Positions 1 through 8,877 of a stretch of DNA of 64,000 nucleotides are shown in pieces. Made by a program: the position numbers and the translations under genes. The notes beneath the pieces were generated by a model. The model saw only the letters and a program-made list of their open reading frames with translations, had not been told where the DNA came from and did not search any database. Origin of the DNA: CAWCAW01 sp963714125. Lineage in GTDB: Bacteria; Actinomycetota; Acidimicrobiia; Acidimicrobiales; UBA8190. The stretch is from NCBI GenBank assembly GCA_963714125.1, contig OY970234.1, positions 1,426,001-1,490,000 of the forward strand. Reading direction: 5' to 3'. Every line of letters starts with the position of its first letter. The stretch's first letter is position 1.

Positions 1-633
1 CGGGGCTTGGCCCGCACCGAAGGGCATGCGGCGGGAGAAGAAGCGCTCCTGGATGCGGTCGAGGGAGCCCTTGAGATCGGCGTCAAGTGGCTGACCATGT
101 TCGCCTTCTCCACCGAGAACTGGCGCCGGCCGCGCGACGAGGTCCGCTACCTCATGGGCTTCAACGAGTCGCTTCTCATGCGACGACGCGACGAGCTCAA
201 CGACAAGGGCGTGCGCATCCGCTTCGCCGGTCGGCGCGACTGGCGGGTGCCGCGCCGGGTGCTGCGCCGCATGGACGAGTCGGTGGAGCTGACCAAAGCC
301 AACACCCGCATGACGCTCACCATGGCCTTCAACTACGGCGGCCGGGCCGAGATCGTCGACGCCGTGCGCCAAGTGGTGCGCGACGGCACGCCGGCCGACA
401 AGATCGACGAGCGCACCATCGCCGCCCATCTCTATTACCCGGACCTGCCCGATCCCGATCTGGTCATCCGCACGTCGGGCGAGTACCGCATCTCCAACTT
501 CTTGTTGTGGCAGCTGGCGTATTCGGAGCTGGTCTTCACCGACGTGCTGTGGCCTGACTTCCGGCGAGAGGACCTGTTCGCGGCGGTGGCCGAGTTCCAG
601 CGACGCGAGCGGCGCTACGGCGGTGTGCAGTGA
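1..633 (+). CDS. uppS: Isoprenyl transferase (undecaprenyl diphosphate synthase family), 5' end outside window
   Basis: This cis-prenyltransferase condenses isopentenyl diphosphate onto an allylic diphosphate to make the polyprenyl carrier lipid used in cell-wall synthesis. The visible part has the family motifs FAFSTENW, a TMAFNYGGR segment and near the C-terminus DLVIRTSGEYRISNFLLWQ, which holds the conserved RTSGE and SNFLLWQ blocks. The reading frame is open to the first base of the window, and the Asp-containing N-terminal diphosphate-binding motif is missing, so the start lies upstream. The TTG at position 7 is internal. The gene overlaps the next one by GTGA, which suggests an operon with recO, as in other actinobacteria. 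Confidence 0.93.
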   Translation, partial: RGLARTEGHAAGEEALLDAVEGALEIGVKWLTMFAFSTENWRRPRDEVRYLMGFNESLLMRRRDELNDKGVRIRFAGRRDWRVPRRVLRRMDESVELTKANTRMTLTMAFNYGGRAEIVDAVRQVVRDGTPADKIDERTIAAHLYYPDLPDPDLVIRTSGEYRISNFLLWQLAYSELVFTDVLWPDFRREDLFAAVAEFQRRERRYGGVQ

Positions 634-935
634 CCCGGACCCTGAAGGTCTACGCCTGGGTGATCGGGGTGGTCGTTATCGGTGCCCTGGTGGTGCTGGC
701 CGTGGCGGGGGCGGTATCGGCCACCGCCATTCTCGTCACCATCGGCGCCATCGTGGTCATGACCCTGCTCGGGAACCTGATGGGGGGACGCACCACGCCG
801 CCCAAGGCCCCCTACGTACCTGGCAGCCCTCAGGCCGACCCGGCCCAGCCTGAGGCCGGCCGGCCCGAAGGCGTCCCGGCCCAGTCCGACCCTGCCCAGT
901 CCCCAAGCGCCGACGGCGGGACAATGGGTACGTGA
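630..935 (+). CDS. Small two-pass membrane protein, unknown function
   Basis: A 101-residue protein starting at a GTG that overlaps the uppS stop codon. Residues about 8-30 and 33-52 form two hydrophobic segments rich in Val, Ala and Ile. They are followed by a Pro/Gln/Ala-rich tail (residues 55-101) likely to be disordered. It overlaps recO by four bases (GTGA), so it is probably translated with uppS and recO. No family is recognised. The overlaps on both sides make it more credible than its low-complexity tail alone would. Confidence 0.6.
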   Translation: MTRTLKVYAWVIGVVVIGALVVLAVAGAVSATAILVTIGAIVVMTLLGNLMGGRTTPPKAPYVPGSPQADPAQPEAGRPEGVPAQSDPAQSPSADGGTMGT

Positions 936-1648
936 CGCTTTATCGCGACGAGGGTGTGGTGCTGCGCACCTTGCGGTTGGGTGAGGCCGACCGCATCGTC
1001 ACCATGATGACCAAGGGTCACGGCAAAGTGCGGGCCGTGGCCAAGGGGGTGCGCCGCACGACGTCCAAGTTCGGCGGTCGTCTCGAGGTCATGAGCCACC
1101 TGACCATGCTGTGCTGGCAGGGTCGTGAGCTCGACATCGTCAATCAGGTCGAGGTCGTCGACGCCTTTCGCAATGTGCGCGAGGACCTGGGGCGGGTCAC
1201 CAAGGCCTACACGCTGCTGGAAGCCACCGATCAACTCTCGCAAGAGGGCCACGCCAACCCCCGGCTCTACGACATGGTGGTGGGGGCGCTGCGCGCCCTG
1301 GACGGGGCGGACGCGGCCCTGCTTGTCCCCGCCTTCCTCCTGAAAGTCTTAGCCCTAGAAGGCTCGGCCCCCGTGATCGACGGCTGCGTGTCCTGTGGCG
1401 ATACCGAGGACCTCGTCGCTTTCGACATGACCGAGGGGGGCGTGCTGTGCCGCACCTGTCGGCGCGGGCGAGCCATCTCGCTGGGTGCGCTGGAACTGGT
1501 GCGGCGCATATTGGGCGGGGGACTGGCTTCGGCCCTGGAAGTGCCGGCCGGCCCGCTGACGGTCGAGGTGACCGATCTCGCCACCGAGGCCATGGAGGTC
1601 CACCTCGATCGCCGCTTGCGCAGTGTGCGTGTCGGCCCCATGACCTGA
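932..1648 (+). CDS. recO: DNA repair protein RecO
   Basis: RecO helps load RecA onto SSB-coated single-stranded DNA in the RecFOR pathway. The 238-residue length is normal. The N-terminus (YRDEGVVLRTLRLGEADRI) matches the OB-fold start of the family. A four-cysteine zinc site of the form CVSC...CRTC is present at about residues 151-175. The GTG start overlaps the preceding stop. Its position between uppS and glyS agrees with actinobacterial gene order. Confidence 0.95.
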   Translation: MTLYRDEGVVLRTLRLGEADRIVTMMTKGHGKVRAVAKGVRRTTSKFGGRLEVMSHLTMLCWQGRELDIVNQVEVVDAFRNVREDLGRVTKAYTLLEATDQLSQEGHANPRLYDMVVGALRALDGADAALLVPAFLLKVLALEGSAPVIDGCVSCGDTEDLVAFDMTEGGVLCRTCRRGRAISLGALELVRRILGGGLASALEVPAGPLTVEVTDLATEAMEVHLDRRLRSVRVGPMT

Positions 1649-1663
1649 CCCCGGGACGCAACC

Positions 1664-2755
1664 GTGGCGGAGCCCTTCGGCGTCTATGTGCACGTGCCCT
1701 TTTGCGCGGCGCGTTGTGACTACTGCGCCTTTGCCACCTATACCGACCGCGACCACCTCATGGAGGAGTACGCGGCGGCCTGCATCGACGAGATAAAAGC
1801 GGCGGTGTCCGATGAGGGCATGCCGGTGGCCACGAGCATCTTCGTGGGAGGAGGCACGCCATCGCGCCTCGCCGCCGATCTCCTGGCCGCCATCATCGAG
1901 GCCGTGCCCCGCCGCGACGGCGCCGAGGTGACGGTGGAGTGCAATCCCGAGGACGCATCTCTGGAGCGTTTCTCGACGTGGCAGGCGGCCGGCGTCAACC
2001 GGATCTCGTTCGGGGTGCAGTCCATGGTCCCGCATGTGCTCGAGGGCCTGGGGCGGCGTCATGGTGCCGACTCGGTCATCGCCGCGTTGAAGATGGCCGG
2101 AGAGATCGGGTGGACGTCGTGCAATGTCGACCTCATCTTCGGCGGCGCGGGCGAGAGCGACGATGACTGGCACGAGACCTTGGCTCGGGTGCTCGCCCTC
2201 AAGCCTCGCCCCACCCACATCAGCGCCTACGCCCTCACCGTCGAGGCGGGGACCCCCCTGCAGGCGGATCCGGCCCGCCATCCCGATGACGACGTGCTGG
2301 CCACCCGCTACGAGATGGTCGAGGCCGTGCTCAGCGAGGCCGGTTACCGATGGTACGAGGTGTCCAACTGGGCCATGCCCGGCCATGAGTGCCGTCACAA
2401 CCAGCTCTACTGGCGCCAGGGCGACTACCGGGGCATCGGCAGCGCCGCCCACTCCCATCGCCAGGGGCGCCGGTGGTGGAACGTCCGCACCCCCGAGCGC
2501 TACATCGACGCGTGTGGCGCCGGCCGCTCGGCGCTGGCCGTAGCCGAGGACTTGAGCGATGAGGAACGGCTCTTTGAGGGCCTCGCCTTGGCGTTGCGCA
2601 CGGTGGAAGGAGTGCCCTCGTCGGTGGTGCCTGACGATTTGGTCCAAGGCGGCCTCGTCGACCGCCGCGACGATCGGGCCGTATTGACGGTGCGGGGGCG
2701 GCTGCTGGCCAACGAGGTGACGGCGCGTCTGCTGGTGCCCAGTAGCCTCCCTTGA
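1664..2755 (+). CDS. hemW: HemW-like radical SAM protein (coproporphyrinogen III oxidase-related)
   Basis: A radical SAM enzyme of the HemW family; HemW proteins act as haem chaperones rather than true HemN oxidases. The N-terminal HVPFCAARCDYC carries the CxxxCxxC iron-sulphur motif plus the extra cysteine typical of the HemN/HemW group (Cys14, 18, 21). A GGGTP motif follows at about residue 63, and the SAM-binding region includes RISFGVQS. At 363 residues it is the size of HemW and shorter than HemN. The GTG start lies 15 bases after recO, and the stop abuts the glyS start. Confidence 0.9.
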   Translation: MAEPFGVYVHVPFCAARCDYCAFATYTDRDHLMEEYAAACIDEIKAAVSDEGMPVATSIFVGGGTPSRLAADLLAAIIEAVPRRDGAEVTVECNPEDASLERFSTWQAAGVNRISFGVQSMVPHVLEGLGRRHGADSVIAALKMAGEIGWTSCNVDLIFGGAGESDDDWHETLARVLALKPRPTHISAYALTVEAGTPLQADPARHPDDDVLATRYEMVEAVLSEAGYRWYEVSNWAMPGHECRHNQLYWRQGDYRGIGSAAHSHRQGRRWWNVRTPERYIDACGAGRSALAVAEDLSDEERLFEGLALALRTVEGVPSSVVPDDLVQGGLVDRRDDRAVLTVRGRLLANEVTARLLVPSSLP

Positions 2756-4087
2756 ATGAGCGAAACCGTCGACCTCACCTCCGATCCCGGCGGTCTCACC
2801 GAAAAGATCGTCAACCTGTGCAAGCGGCGGGGCTTCATCTTCCCCTCGGCCGAAATCTACGGAGGGTTCCGCTCCACGTACGACTACGGCCCCCTCGGCG
2901 TCAACATGCTGCGCAACGTCAAGAACGCGTGGTGGCGGTCGATGGTGCAGTTGCGCCAAGACGTGGTGGGTCTCGACGCCGCCATCTTGTCGTCTCCGAG
3001 CATCTGGACGGCATCGGGCCATCTGGCCAACTTCACCGATCCCATGGTCGACTGCCGCAACTGCCACGAACGGTGGCGCGCCGACAAGATCGAGGGGACC
3101 TGCCCGAACTGCGGCTCGAGCGACCTCACCGACGCCCGCGCCTTCAACCTCATGTTCAAGACCTTCGCCGGGCCCGTGGAAGAAGACGCCACCGTTGCCT
3201 ACCTCCGCCCGGAAACGGCGCAGGGCATGTTCGTGAACTTCCTCAACGTGCTCCAGACCACGCGCAAGAAGCCGCCCTTCGGCATCGCCCAGGTGGGCAA
3301 GTCCTTTCGCAACGAGATCACCCCCCAGAACTTCGTGTTCCGCACCCGCGAGTTCGAGCAGATGGAGATGGAGTACTTCGTCCCGCCCGCCGAAGCCGAC
3401 ACGTGGTTCGAGTACTGGCTCGATCAGCGCATGCAGTGGTACCTCGACTTGGGCATTCCCGCCGACAAACTCCGCTTGCGGCACCACGACGCCGACGAGC
3501 TCTCGCACTATTCGGCCGCCACCGCCGATGTGGAGTTCCTCTTTCCGTGGGGCTGGGACGAGCTCGAGGGCATTGCCAACCGCACCGACTTCGACCTCAA
3601 AGCACATGCCGCCGCGTCAGGGGAGAAGCTCGAGTACTTCGACCAGGCCACCGGCGAACGGTATGTGCCCTATGTCATCGAGCCGGCCGCCGGTGCCACG
3701 CGCACCATGATGGCCTTCTTGCTCAGCGCCTATGACGAGGACGAGGTAGGCGGGGAGAAGCGCACCGTCTTGCATCTTGACCCCCGCTTGGCGCCGTATC
3801 AGGTGGCCGTACTCCCGTTGTCGAAGAACGACACCCTGGAGCCGTTGTCGCGTCAGGTGCTCGACGCCATTGCGCCGGTGGCCGACTGCGATTACGACCT
3901 CACCCAGTCCATCGGTAAGCGCTATCGCCGCCAGGACGAGGTGGGCACACCGTTTTGTGTCACCGTTGACTTCGATTCCCTCGAGGACGGCGCCGTCACC
4001 ATCCGCGAGCGTGACACCACCGAGCAGGTGCGGGTCCCCATCGACACGTTGTCGGTTGAGATCGCCGCCCGCCTGCCGAGGCGCTAG
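2756..4087 (+). CDS. glyS: Glycyl-tRNA synthetase, homodimeric type
   Basis: A class II aminoacyl-tRNA synthetase that charges tRNA-Gly. The N-terminus contains IYGGFRSTYDYGPLG. A CRNC...CPNC zinc-binding pair sits at about residues 99-120. Motif 2 includes GKSFRNEITPQ, followed by REFEQMEMEYF. The anticodon-binding domain occupies the last 110 residues. At 443 residues it matches the alpha-dimer type, so no separate beta subunit is expected. The ATG directly follows the hemW stop, which suggests translational coupling. Confidence 0.95.
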   Translation: MSETVDLTSDPGGLTEKIVNLCKRRGFIFPSAEIYGGFRSTYDYGPLGVNMLRNVKNAWWRSMVQLRQDVVGLDAAILSSPSIWTASGHLANFTDPMVDCRNCHERWRADKIEGTCPNCGSSDLTDARAFNLMFKTFAGPVEEDATVAYLRPETAQGMFVNFLNVLQTTRKKPPFGIAQVGKSFRNEITPQNFVFRTREFEQMEMEYFVPPAEADTWFEYWLDQRMQWYLDLGIPADKLRLRHHDADELSHYSAATADVEFLFPWGWDELEGIANRTDFDLKAHAAASGEKLEYFDQATGERYVPYVIEPAAGATRTMMAFLLSAYDEDEVGGEKRTVLHLDPRLAPYQVAVLPLSKNDTLEPLSRQVLDAIAPVADCDYDLTQSIGKRYRRQDEVGTPFCVTVDFDSLEDGAVTIRERDTTEQVRVPIDTLSVEIAARLPRR

Positions 4088-4191
4088 CTCCTCACCGAGC
4101 CCGCCAGGTCCGGCCCGGCTGATGGCCAAGGCCGTGCTGGTGCGGCCATTAGGCTCTCGTGCGTTCCCCGTTGGTCCTCTCAGGAGGCTTC

Positions 4192-6894
4192 ATGCCGTTC
4201 GTCTATGACTTCGACCACAAGCACCGCCGCCCCCCCATGGAGATGAAAGACCTCCTCGGCGGCAAGGGCGCCAACCTGGCCGAGATGACGTCAGTGCTGG
4301 GCTTGCCGGTTCCGCACGGGTTCACCATCAGCACCGACGCGTGCCGCGCCTACATGGACGGCGGTTGGCCGGAGGGTCTCTCGACGCAAGTGGCCCGGGC
4401 TCGTGCTCGTCTCGAAAAGAAGATGGGCGCCACCCTCGGTGATCCCGTCGAACCGCTCCTGGTGAGCGTGCGTTCGGGAGCAAAGTTCTCCATGCCGGGG
4501 ATGATGGACACCGTCTTGAACCTGGGCCTCAATGACAAATCGGTGGTGGGTCTGGCCAAGGCCACCGCGGACGAGCGTTTCGCCTATGACTCGTACCGCC
4601 GTTTTGTGTCGATGTATGGGCGCATCGTGCTCGGTCTCGACGGTGAGGTCTTCGACATCCTCCTCGAGCAGGCCAAGGAGCGAGCCAACGTCATCGCCGA
4701 CGCCCAGCTGCCGCTGGAGGAGCTGCACGCGTTGGTCGACGCCTACAAGCAGATCGTGCGCGAGCGCAGTGGCCGCGCTTTTCCCCAGGACCCCGCCGAC
4801 CAACTCACCGGCGCCATCGAAGCCGTCTTCAAGTCGTGGAACGGCCCCCGTGCCATTGCCTATCGCGACCACGAAGGCATCTCCCACGATCTCGGTACGG
4901 CCGTCAACGTGCAAGCCATGGTGTTCGGCAATCGCGATGACGATTCGGGCACCGGCGTCGGTTTCACCCGCGACCCGGCCACAGGAGCCAAAGGCGAATA
5001 CGGCGACTTTCTCGTCAACGCCCAAGGCGAAGACGTGGTGGCCGGGATCCGCAACACCGAGCCGCTCTCCGCGCTGAAGCGGAAGTTCCCCGCCGTCCAC
5101 GCCGAACTCCTGGCCATCTTCGCCCGCCTCGAACGGCATTACCGCGACATGTGCGACACCGAGTTCACCATCGAACAAGGGAAGCTGTGGATGCTCCAGA
5201 CCCGCGTCGGCAAGCGCACCGGTCGCGCCGCGCTGCGCATGGCGGTGGAGATGACCAAGGACCCCGGCATCCGTCTCACCCACGCCGAAGCCGTGGGCCG
5301 AGTCACCGCCGAGCATCTGGACCAGGTGTTGCACCCGCAGTTCGCTTCCAAGAACTACACGGCCCTCACCCGGGGCTTGGCCGCCTCGCCTGGTGCCGCC
5401 GTCGGTCGTGTGTATTTCACCGCCGATGACGCCGCCGCCGCCGCCGCGGCAGGCGGGGAGAGGGTCATCTTGGTGCGCAGCGAGACGTCTCCTGATGACG
5501 TCCACGGCATGCTGGCTGCCCAAGGCATCCTCACCGCCCGCGGTGGACTGGTATCGCACGCGGCGGTGGTGGCCCGGGGATGGGGCAAGCCGGCCGTCGT
5601 CGGCGCCGAAAAGGTGCGCATCACCGGCAAGTCCTTCGCCGTGGGCGGCACCGTGGTGAAAGAAGGAGAGTGGATCTCTCTCGACGGCACCTCCGGCGAT
5701 GTGGTGGTGGGCGAGCTGGCGCTGTCGGAAGCCAAGCCCCCCGCCGAATTCGAGACCGTGCTCGAATGGTGCGACACCATCCGCCGCGGCCATCTCAAGG
5801 TGCGTGCCAACGCCGATACCGGCGCTGATGCCGCCAACGCCCGCGACCTCGGGGCCGAGGGCATCGGCCTGTGCCGCACTGAGCACATGTTCCTGGCCGA
5901 GGACCGCCTGCCCATCGTGCGCCGCATGATCCTGGCCGACACGCCGGCCGAGGAAGAGGCCGCCCTCGAGCAGCTGCGCGTGGCCCAGCGCGCCGACTTC
6001 ATCGACATCCTTAAGGCCATGGACGGTTTGCCTGTCACCGTGCGCCTCCTCGATCCGCCCCTGCACGAATTCCTTCCCGACACCGCCGAGCTCGCCATCA
6101 AAGAGGCCACGGTGGGGCTGACCGACGAGGAGCAGGCCCTCTACGAAGCGGCGAAGCAGTGGCACGAGTTCAACCCCATGCTCGGCACTCGGGGCGTGCG
6201 CCTGGGCGTGATCAAGCCCGGCCTGTATGCCATGCAGGTGCGGGCCCTGATGGAAGCGGCCGTCGAGCGCGCTTCCAAAGGGGGCAAGCCCGTCATTGAG
6301 ATCATGATCCCCCTGACGGTGAACAAAGCGGAGATGGCGTTGGCCGCCGGCTGGGTGAAAAAGGCGGTGGCCGAGACGCTGGCCGCCTCACCCAAAGCCA
6401 AGACGGCGAAGCGTCCGGCCAAGCTCAAGGTCCTCATCGGCACCATGATCGAGACGCCGCGGGCCGCGCTGCGGGCCGATGAGATCGCCGAGGTGGCCGA
6501 GTTCTTCTCCTTCGGTACCAACGACCTCACCCAGATGACATTCGGGTTCTCCCGAGACGACGTCGAGGGCCGCATGATGACGGCGTACTTGGAGCAGGGG
6601 CTCCTGGCCCACAATCCCTTCGAGACCATCGACCCCGACGGGGTGGGCGAACTGGTCCGGCTGGCCGTGGCCCGGGGTCGAGCCACACGCCCCACGCTGA
6701 AAATCGGCGTGTGCGGTGAGCACGGCGGCGATCCCGAGTCGATTCGGCTCTTCGCCCGCGCCGGGTTGGATTACGTGAGCTGCTCGCCCTACCGGGTGCC
6801 CATCGCCCGGCTGTCGGCCGCCCACGCCGTGCTCGAAGGTCTTTTTCAGGCTCCTGGCGCCGCCTCCCGCACCTCGCGTCCTCGCTCGGCGTAG
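4192..6894 (+). CDS. ppdK: Pyruvate, phosphate dikinase
   Basis: Interconverts pyruvate, ATP and phosphate with PEP, AMP and pyrophosphate, linking glycolysis and gluconeogenesis. The protein of about 900 residues has the N-terminal nucleotide-binding domain. The phosphohistidine swivel domain (GGLVSHAAVVARGWGKP) has its catalytic His near residue 453. The C-terminal PEP/pyruvate barrel has GTNDLTQM and CGEHGGDP with the catalytic Cys. I chose the ATG at 4192 because an AGGAGG lies 5 bases upstream; an in-frame GTG 33 bases earlier lacks such a site. Reading with glyS is possible, but a 104-base gap separates them. Confidence 0.96.
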   Translation: MPFVYDFDHKHRRPPMEMKDLLGGKGANLAEMTSVLGLPVPHGFTISTDACRAYMDGGWPEGLSTQVARARARLEKKMGATLGDPVEPLLVSVRSGAKFSMPGMMDTVLNLGLNDKSVVGLAKATADERFAYDSYRRFVSMYGRIVLGLDGEVFDILLEQAKERANVIADAQLPLEELHALVDAYKQIVRERSGRAFPQDPADQLTGAIEAVFKSWNGPRAIAYRDHEGISHDLGTAVNVQAMVFGNRDDDSGTGVGFTRDPATGAKGEYGDFLVNAQGEDVVAGIRNTEPLSALKRKFPAVHAELLAIFARLERHYRDMCDTEFTIEQGKLWMLQTRVGKRTGRAALRMAVEMTKDPGIRLTHAEAVGRVTAEHLDQVLHPQFASKNYTALTRGLAASPGAAVGRVYFTADDAAAAAAAGGERVILVRSETSPDDVHGMLAAQGILTARGGLVSHAAVVARGWGKPAVVGAEKVRITGKSFAVGGTVVKEGEWISLDGTSGDVVVGELALSEAKPPAEFETVLEWCDTIRRGHLKVRANADTGADAANARDLGAEGIGLCRTEHMFLAEDRLPIVRRMILADTPAEEEAALEQLRVAQRADFIDILKAMDGLPVTVRLLDPPLHEFLPDTAELAIKEATVGLTDEEQALYEAAKQWHEFNPMLGTRGVRLGVIKPGLYAMQVRALMEAAVERASKGGKPVIEIMIPLTVNKAEMALAAGWVKKAVAETLAASPKAKTAKRPAKLKVLIGTMIETPRAALRADEIAEVAEFFSFGTNDLTQMTFGFSRDDVEGRMMTAYLEQGLLAHNPFETIDPDGVGELVRLAVARGRATRPTLKIGVCGEHGGDPESIRLFARAGLDYVSCSPYRVPIARLSAAHAVLEGLFQAPGAASRTSRPRSA

Positions 6895-6963
6895 CCACTC
6901 GCATAGCCCCAGGCCCCAGCCTCCCCGGCGCTGGTGTCAGGGCGGCGCGGTACGGTCCCATGC

Positions 6964-8877
6964 GTGGCTATCGCCGATGAGGACGTCGCTCGGGTCCGGG
7001 CCGCCACCGACATCGTGGCGCTCATCTCCGAGCACGCCGGGCTGAAACGCCAAGGGACGCGCTGGACCGGGCTGTGCCCGTTTCATCAGGAGAAGTCCCC
7101 CTCCTTCAGCGTCAACGCCGAAATGGGGGTGTACTACTGCTTCGGCTGCCAGCGCTCGGGTGACGCCATCACTTTCGTGCGCGACGTGGAGCACCTCGAC
7201 TTCGTCGAAGCCGTGCGCCGCCTGGCCGATCGGGCCGGGATCACCATCACCGAAGACGAGGCCGTCTCCGCCGAACGTCAGCGCCGCGCCCCGTTGTTCG
7301 ACGCCATGGAGAAAGCCGTCGCCTTCTATCACGAGCGATTGGTGTCGGCCGCCGACGCCGGCCCGGCGCGCGACTACTTGCGTTCGAGGGGTTATGACGG
7401 CGACGTGGTGCGGCAGTTCCGCTTGGGGTGGGCCCCTGATGAATGGGATGCCCTGGTGCGTCACCTGGGGGCGAGTGAGAAGGTGCTCGTGGACTCCGGG
7501 CTCGGATTCGTGAATCGGCGCGGCCGCAAGCAGGATTCGTTCCGAGCTCGTTTGATGTTCCCCATCTTCGACCCGTCCGGCAAAGCGGTCGCACTGGGCG
7601 GACGCATTCTTCCCTTACCGCCCGGGGCCAGCGCGTCGGACGAGGGACCGGTCGGACCGAAGTACAAGAACTCCTCCGAAGGACCCATCTACTCCAAGCG
7701 GCGCACCTTGTACGGCCTCAACTGGGCCAAACAAGACGTGGTGGCCAGTACAGAGGTCATCGTGTGCGAGGGCTACACCGACGTCATCGCTTTTTTCAAG
7801 GCGGGCTTGCCGCGCGCCGTGGCGACATGCGGCACGGCGTTGGGTGAAGAGCACTTCCGCGTCCTTGGGAACTTCGCCCGACGATTGGTGCTGGCCTATG
7901 ACGCCGATACGGCCGGACAGGCCGGCGCCGGGCGCGTCTATGAGTGGGAGCGCCACCACGAGGTGGATGTGGCCGTGGCCATGCTGCCGCCCGGTACCGA
8001 TCCCGCCGACTTGGTGCGACAAGACCCCGATGCGTTGCGCCGGGCCGTCGCCGACGCCAAGCCCTTTCTCCTCTTTCGCTTGGAGCGCGTGCTCGAGGCC
8101 GCCGATTTGCGCACCCTCGAAGGGCGGGCCAAGGCCGCCGAAGCGGCCATGGCCGTGGTGGCCGAACACCCCAACGACTTGGTGCGCGACCAGTATCTGA
8201 TGGTGGTGGCCGACCGCTGCCGACTCGACGCCGCCACGTTGCGGCCTCTGTTGGAGGGCGCCCCTCGCGCCGGCGCGGCGCCGTCAGACAATGGGCACGC
8301 TCGAGCCAACGGGGCGCGCCGGGGCCAGCACCGTGTCGAGGCCGCTTTGCGTCCCGGCCTCGAGGCGCTGCGGTTGACGGTCCATCATCCCGAGACGGTG
8401 GGGGACCGCCTCGAGCCCGTGCTTTTCTCGGATCCGTTGCAGCGGGCCGCTTTCGAGGCCTTGATGACCGCCGACAGCCTCCATGAGGCCATCGAGGAGG
8501 CCGAAGCCGCCGCGCCCGAGGCCAAGAGCGTCGCCATCGGCGGAGATATGGGGGAGGGCTCGACGATGGGGGACGAGGAGCCTACCGAGCTCGACGACGA
8601 CCCTCCGGTGGCAAAACTTTTACGAAGACTGGCAGTTGAGGAACCGGTCGCCGATGCCGATGGTGTGGTGGTGCAACTCGTTCGCATCGCAACTCGACGC
8701 GCCCTGGCCGAAGTCGAGGCGCATGCGCGCCTTTCTCCGCAGAGCTATGCAGAGGTGGCGTCGGTGACGGCCAAAGTACGCCGTGACCTCGATGACCTGG
8801 ATATGCCGGGCCGGGGCGCCGAAGCCGCAACCCGATTGCTAGCCTGGCTTGTCGAGAGGGGCGAGGAGAGCGCATGA
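6964..8877 (+). CDS. dnaG: DNA primase DnaG
   Basis: Makes RNA primers for chromosome replication. The N-terminal CHC2 zinc finger reads CPFHQEKSPSF...CFGC at about residues 38-63. The Toprim core includes CEGYTDVIAFF (metal-binding Glu) and YDADTAGQ. The C-terminal domain that binds DnaB is less conserved and contains an acidic insert. The GTG start at 6964 gives the usual N-terminus. The stop overlaps the sigma-factor start by ATGA, a dnaG-rpoD pairing seen in many bacteria. Confidence 0.95.
   Translation: MAIADEDVARVRAATDIVALISEHAGLKRQGTRWTGLCPFHQEKSPSFSVNAEMGVYYCFGCQRSGDAITFVRDVEHLDFVEAVRRLADRAGITITEDEAVSAERQRRAPLFDAMEKAVAFYHERLVSAADAGPARDYLRSRGYDGDVVRQFRLGWAPDEWDALVRHLGASEKVLVDSGLGFVNRRGRKQDSFRARLMFPIFDPSGKAVALGGRILPLPPGASASDEGPVGPKYKNSSEGPIYSKRRTLYGLNWAKQDVVASTEVIVCEGYTDVIAFFKAGLPRAVATCGTALGEEHFRVLGNFARRLVLAYDADTAGQAGAGRVYEWERHHEVDVAVAMLPPGTDPADLVRQDPDALRRAVADAKPFLLFRLERVLEAADLRTLEGRAKAAEAAMAVVAEHPNDLVRDQYLMVVADRCRLDAATLRPLLEGAPRAGAAPSDNGHARANGARRGQHRVEAALRPGLEALRLTVHHPETVGDRLEPVLFSDPLQRAAFEALMTADSLHEAIEEAEAAAPEAKSVAIGGDMGEGSTMGDEEPTELDDDPPVAKLLRRLAVEEPVADADGVVVQLVRIATRRALAEVEAHARLSPQSYAEVASVTAKVRRDLDDLDMPGRGAEAATRLLAWLVERGEESA

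Noticed and set aside
1355..3607. 750-codon open frame on the minus strand across recO, hemW and glyS
   Set aside because: It lies opposite three well-supported genes. Such long antisense frames are common in high-GC DNA, and the product is His/Gly/Val-rich without motifs.
4291..6165. 624-codon minus-strand frame inside ppdK
   Set aside because: Shadow of the ppdK reading frame; no ribosome-binding site and no domain.
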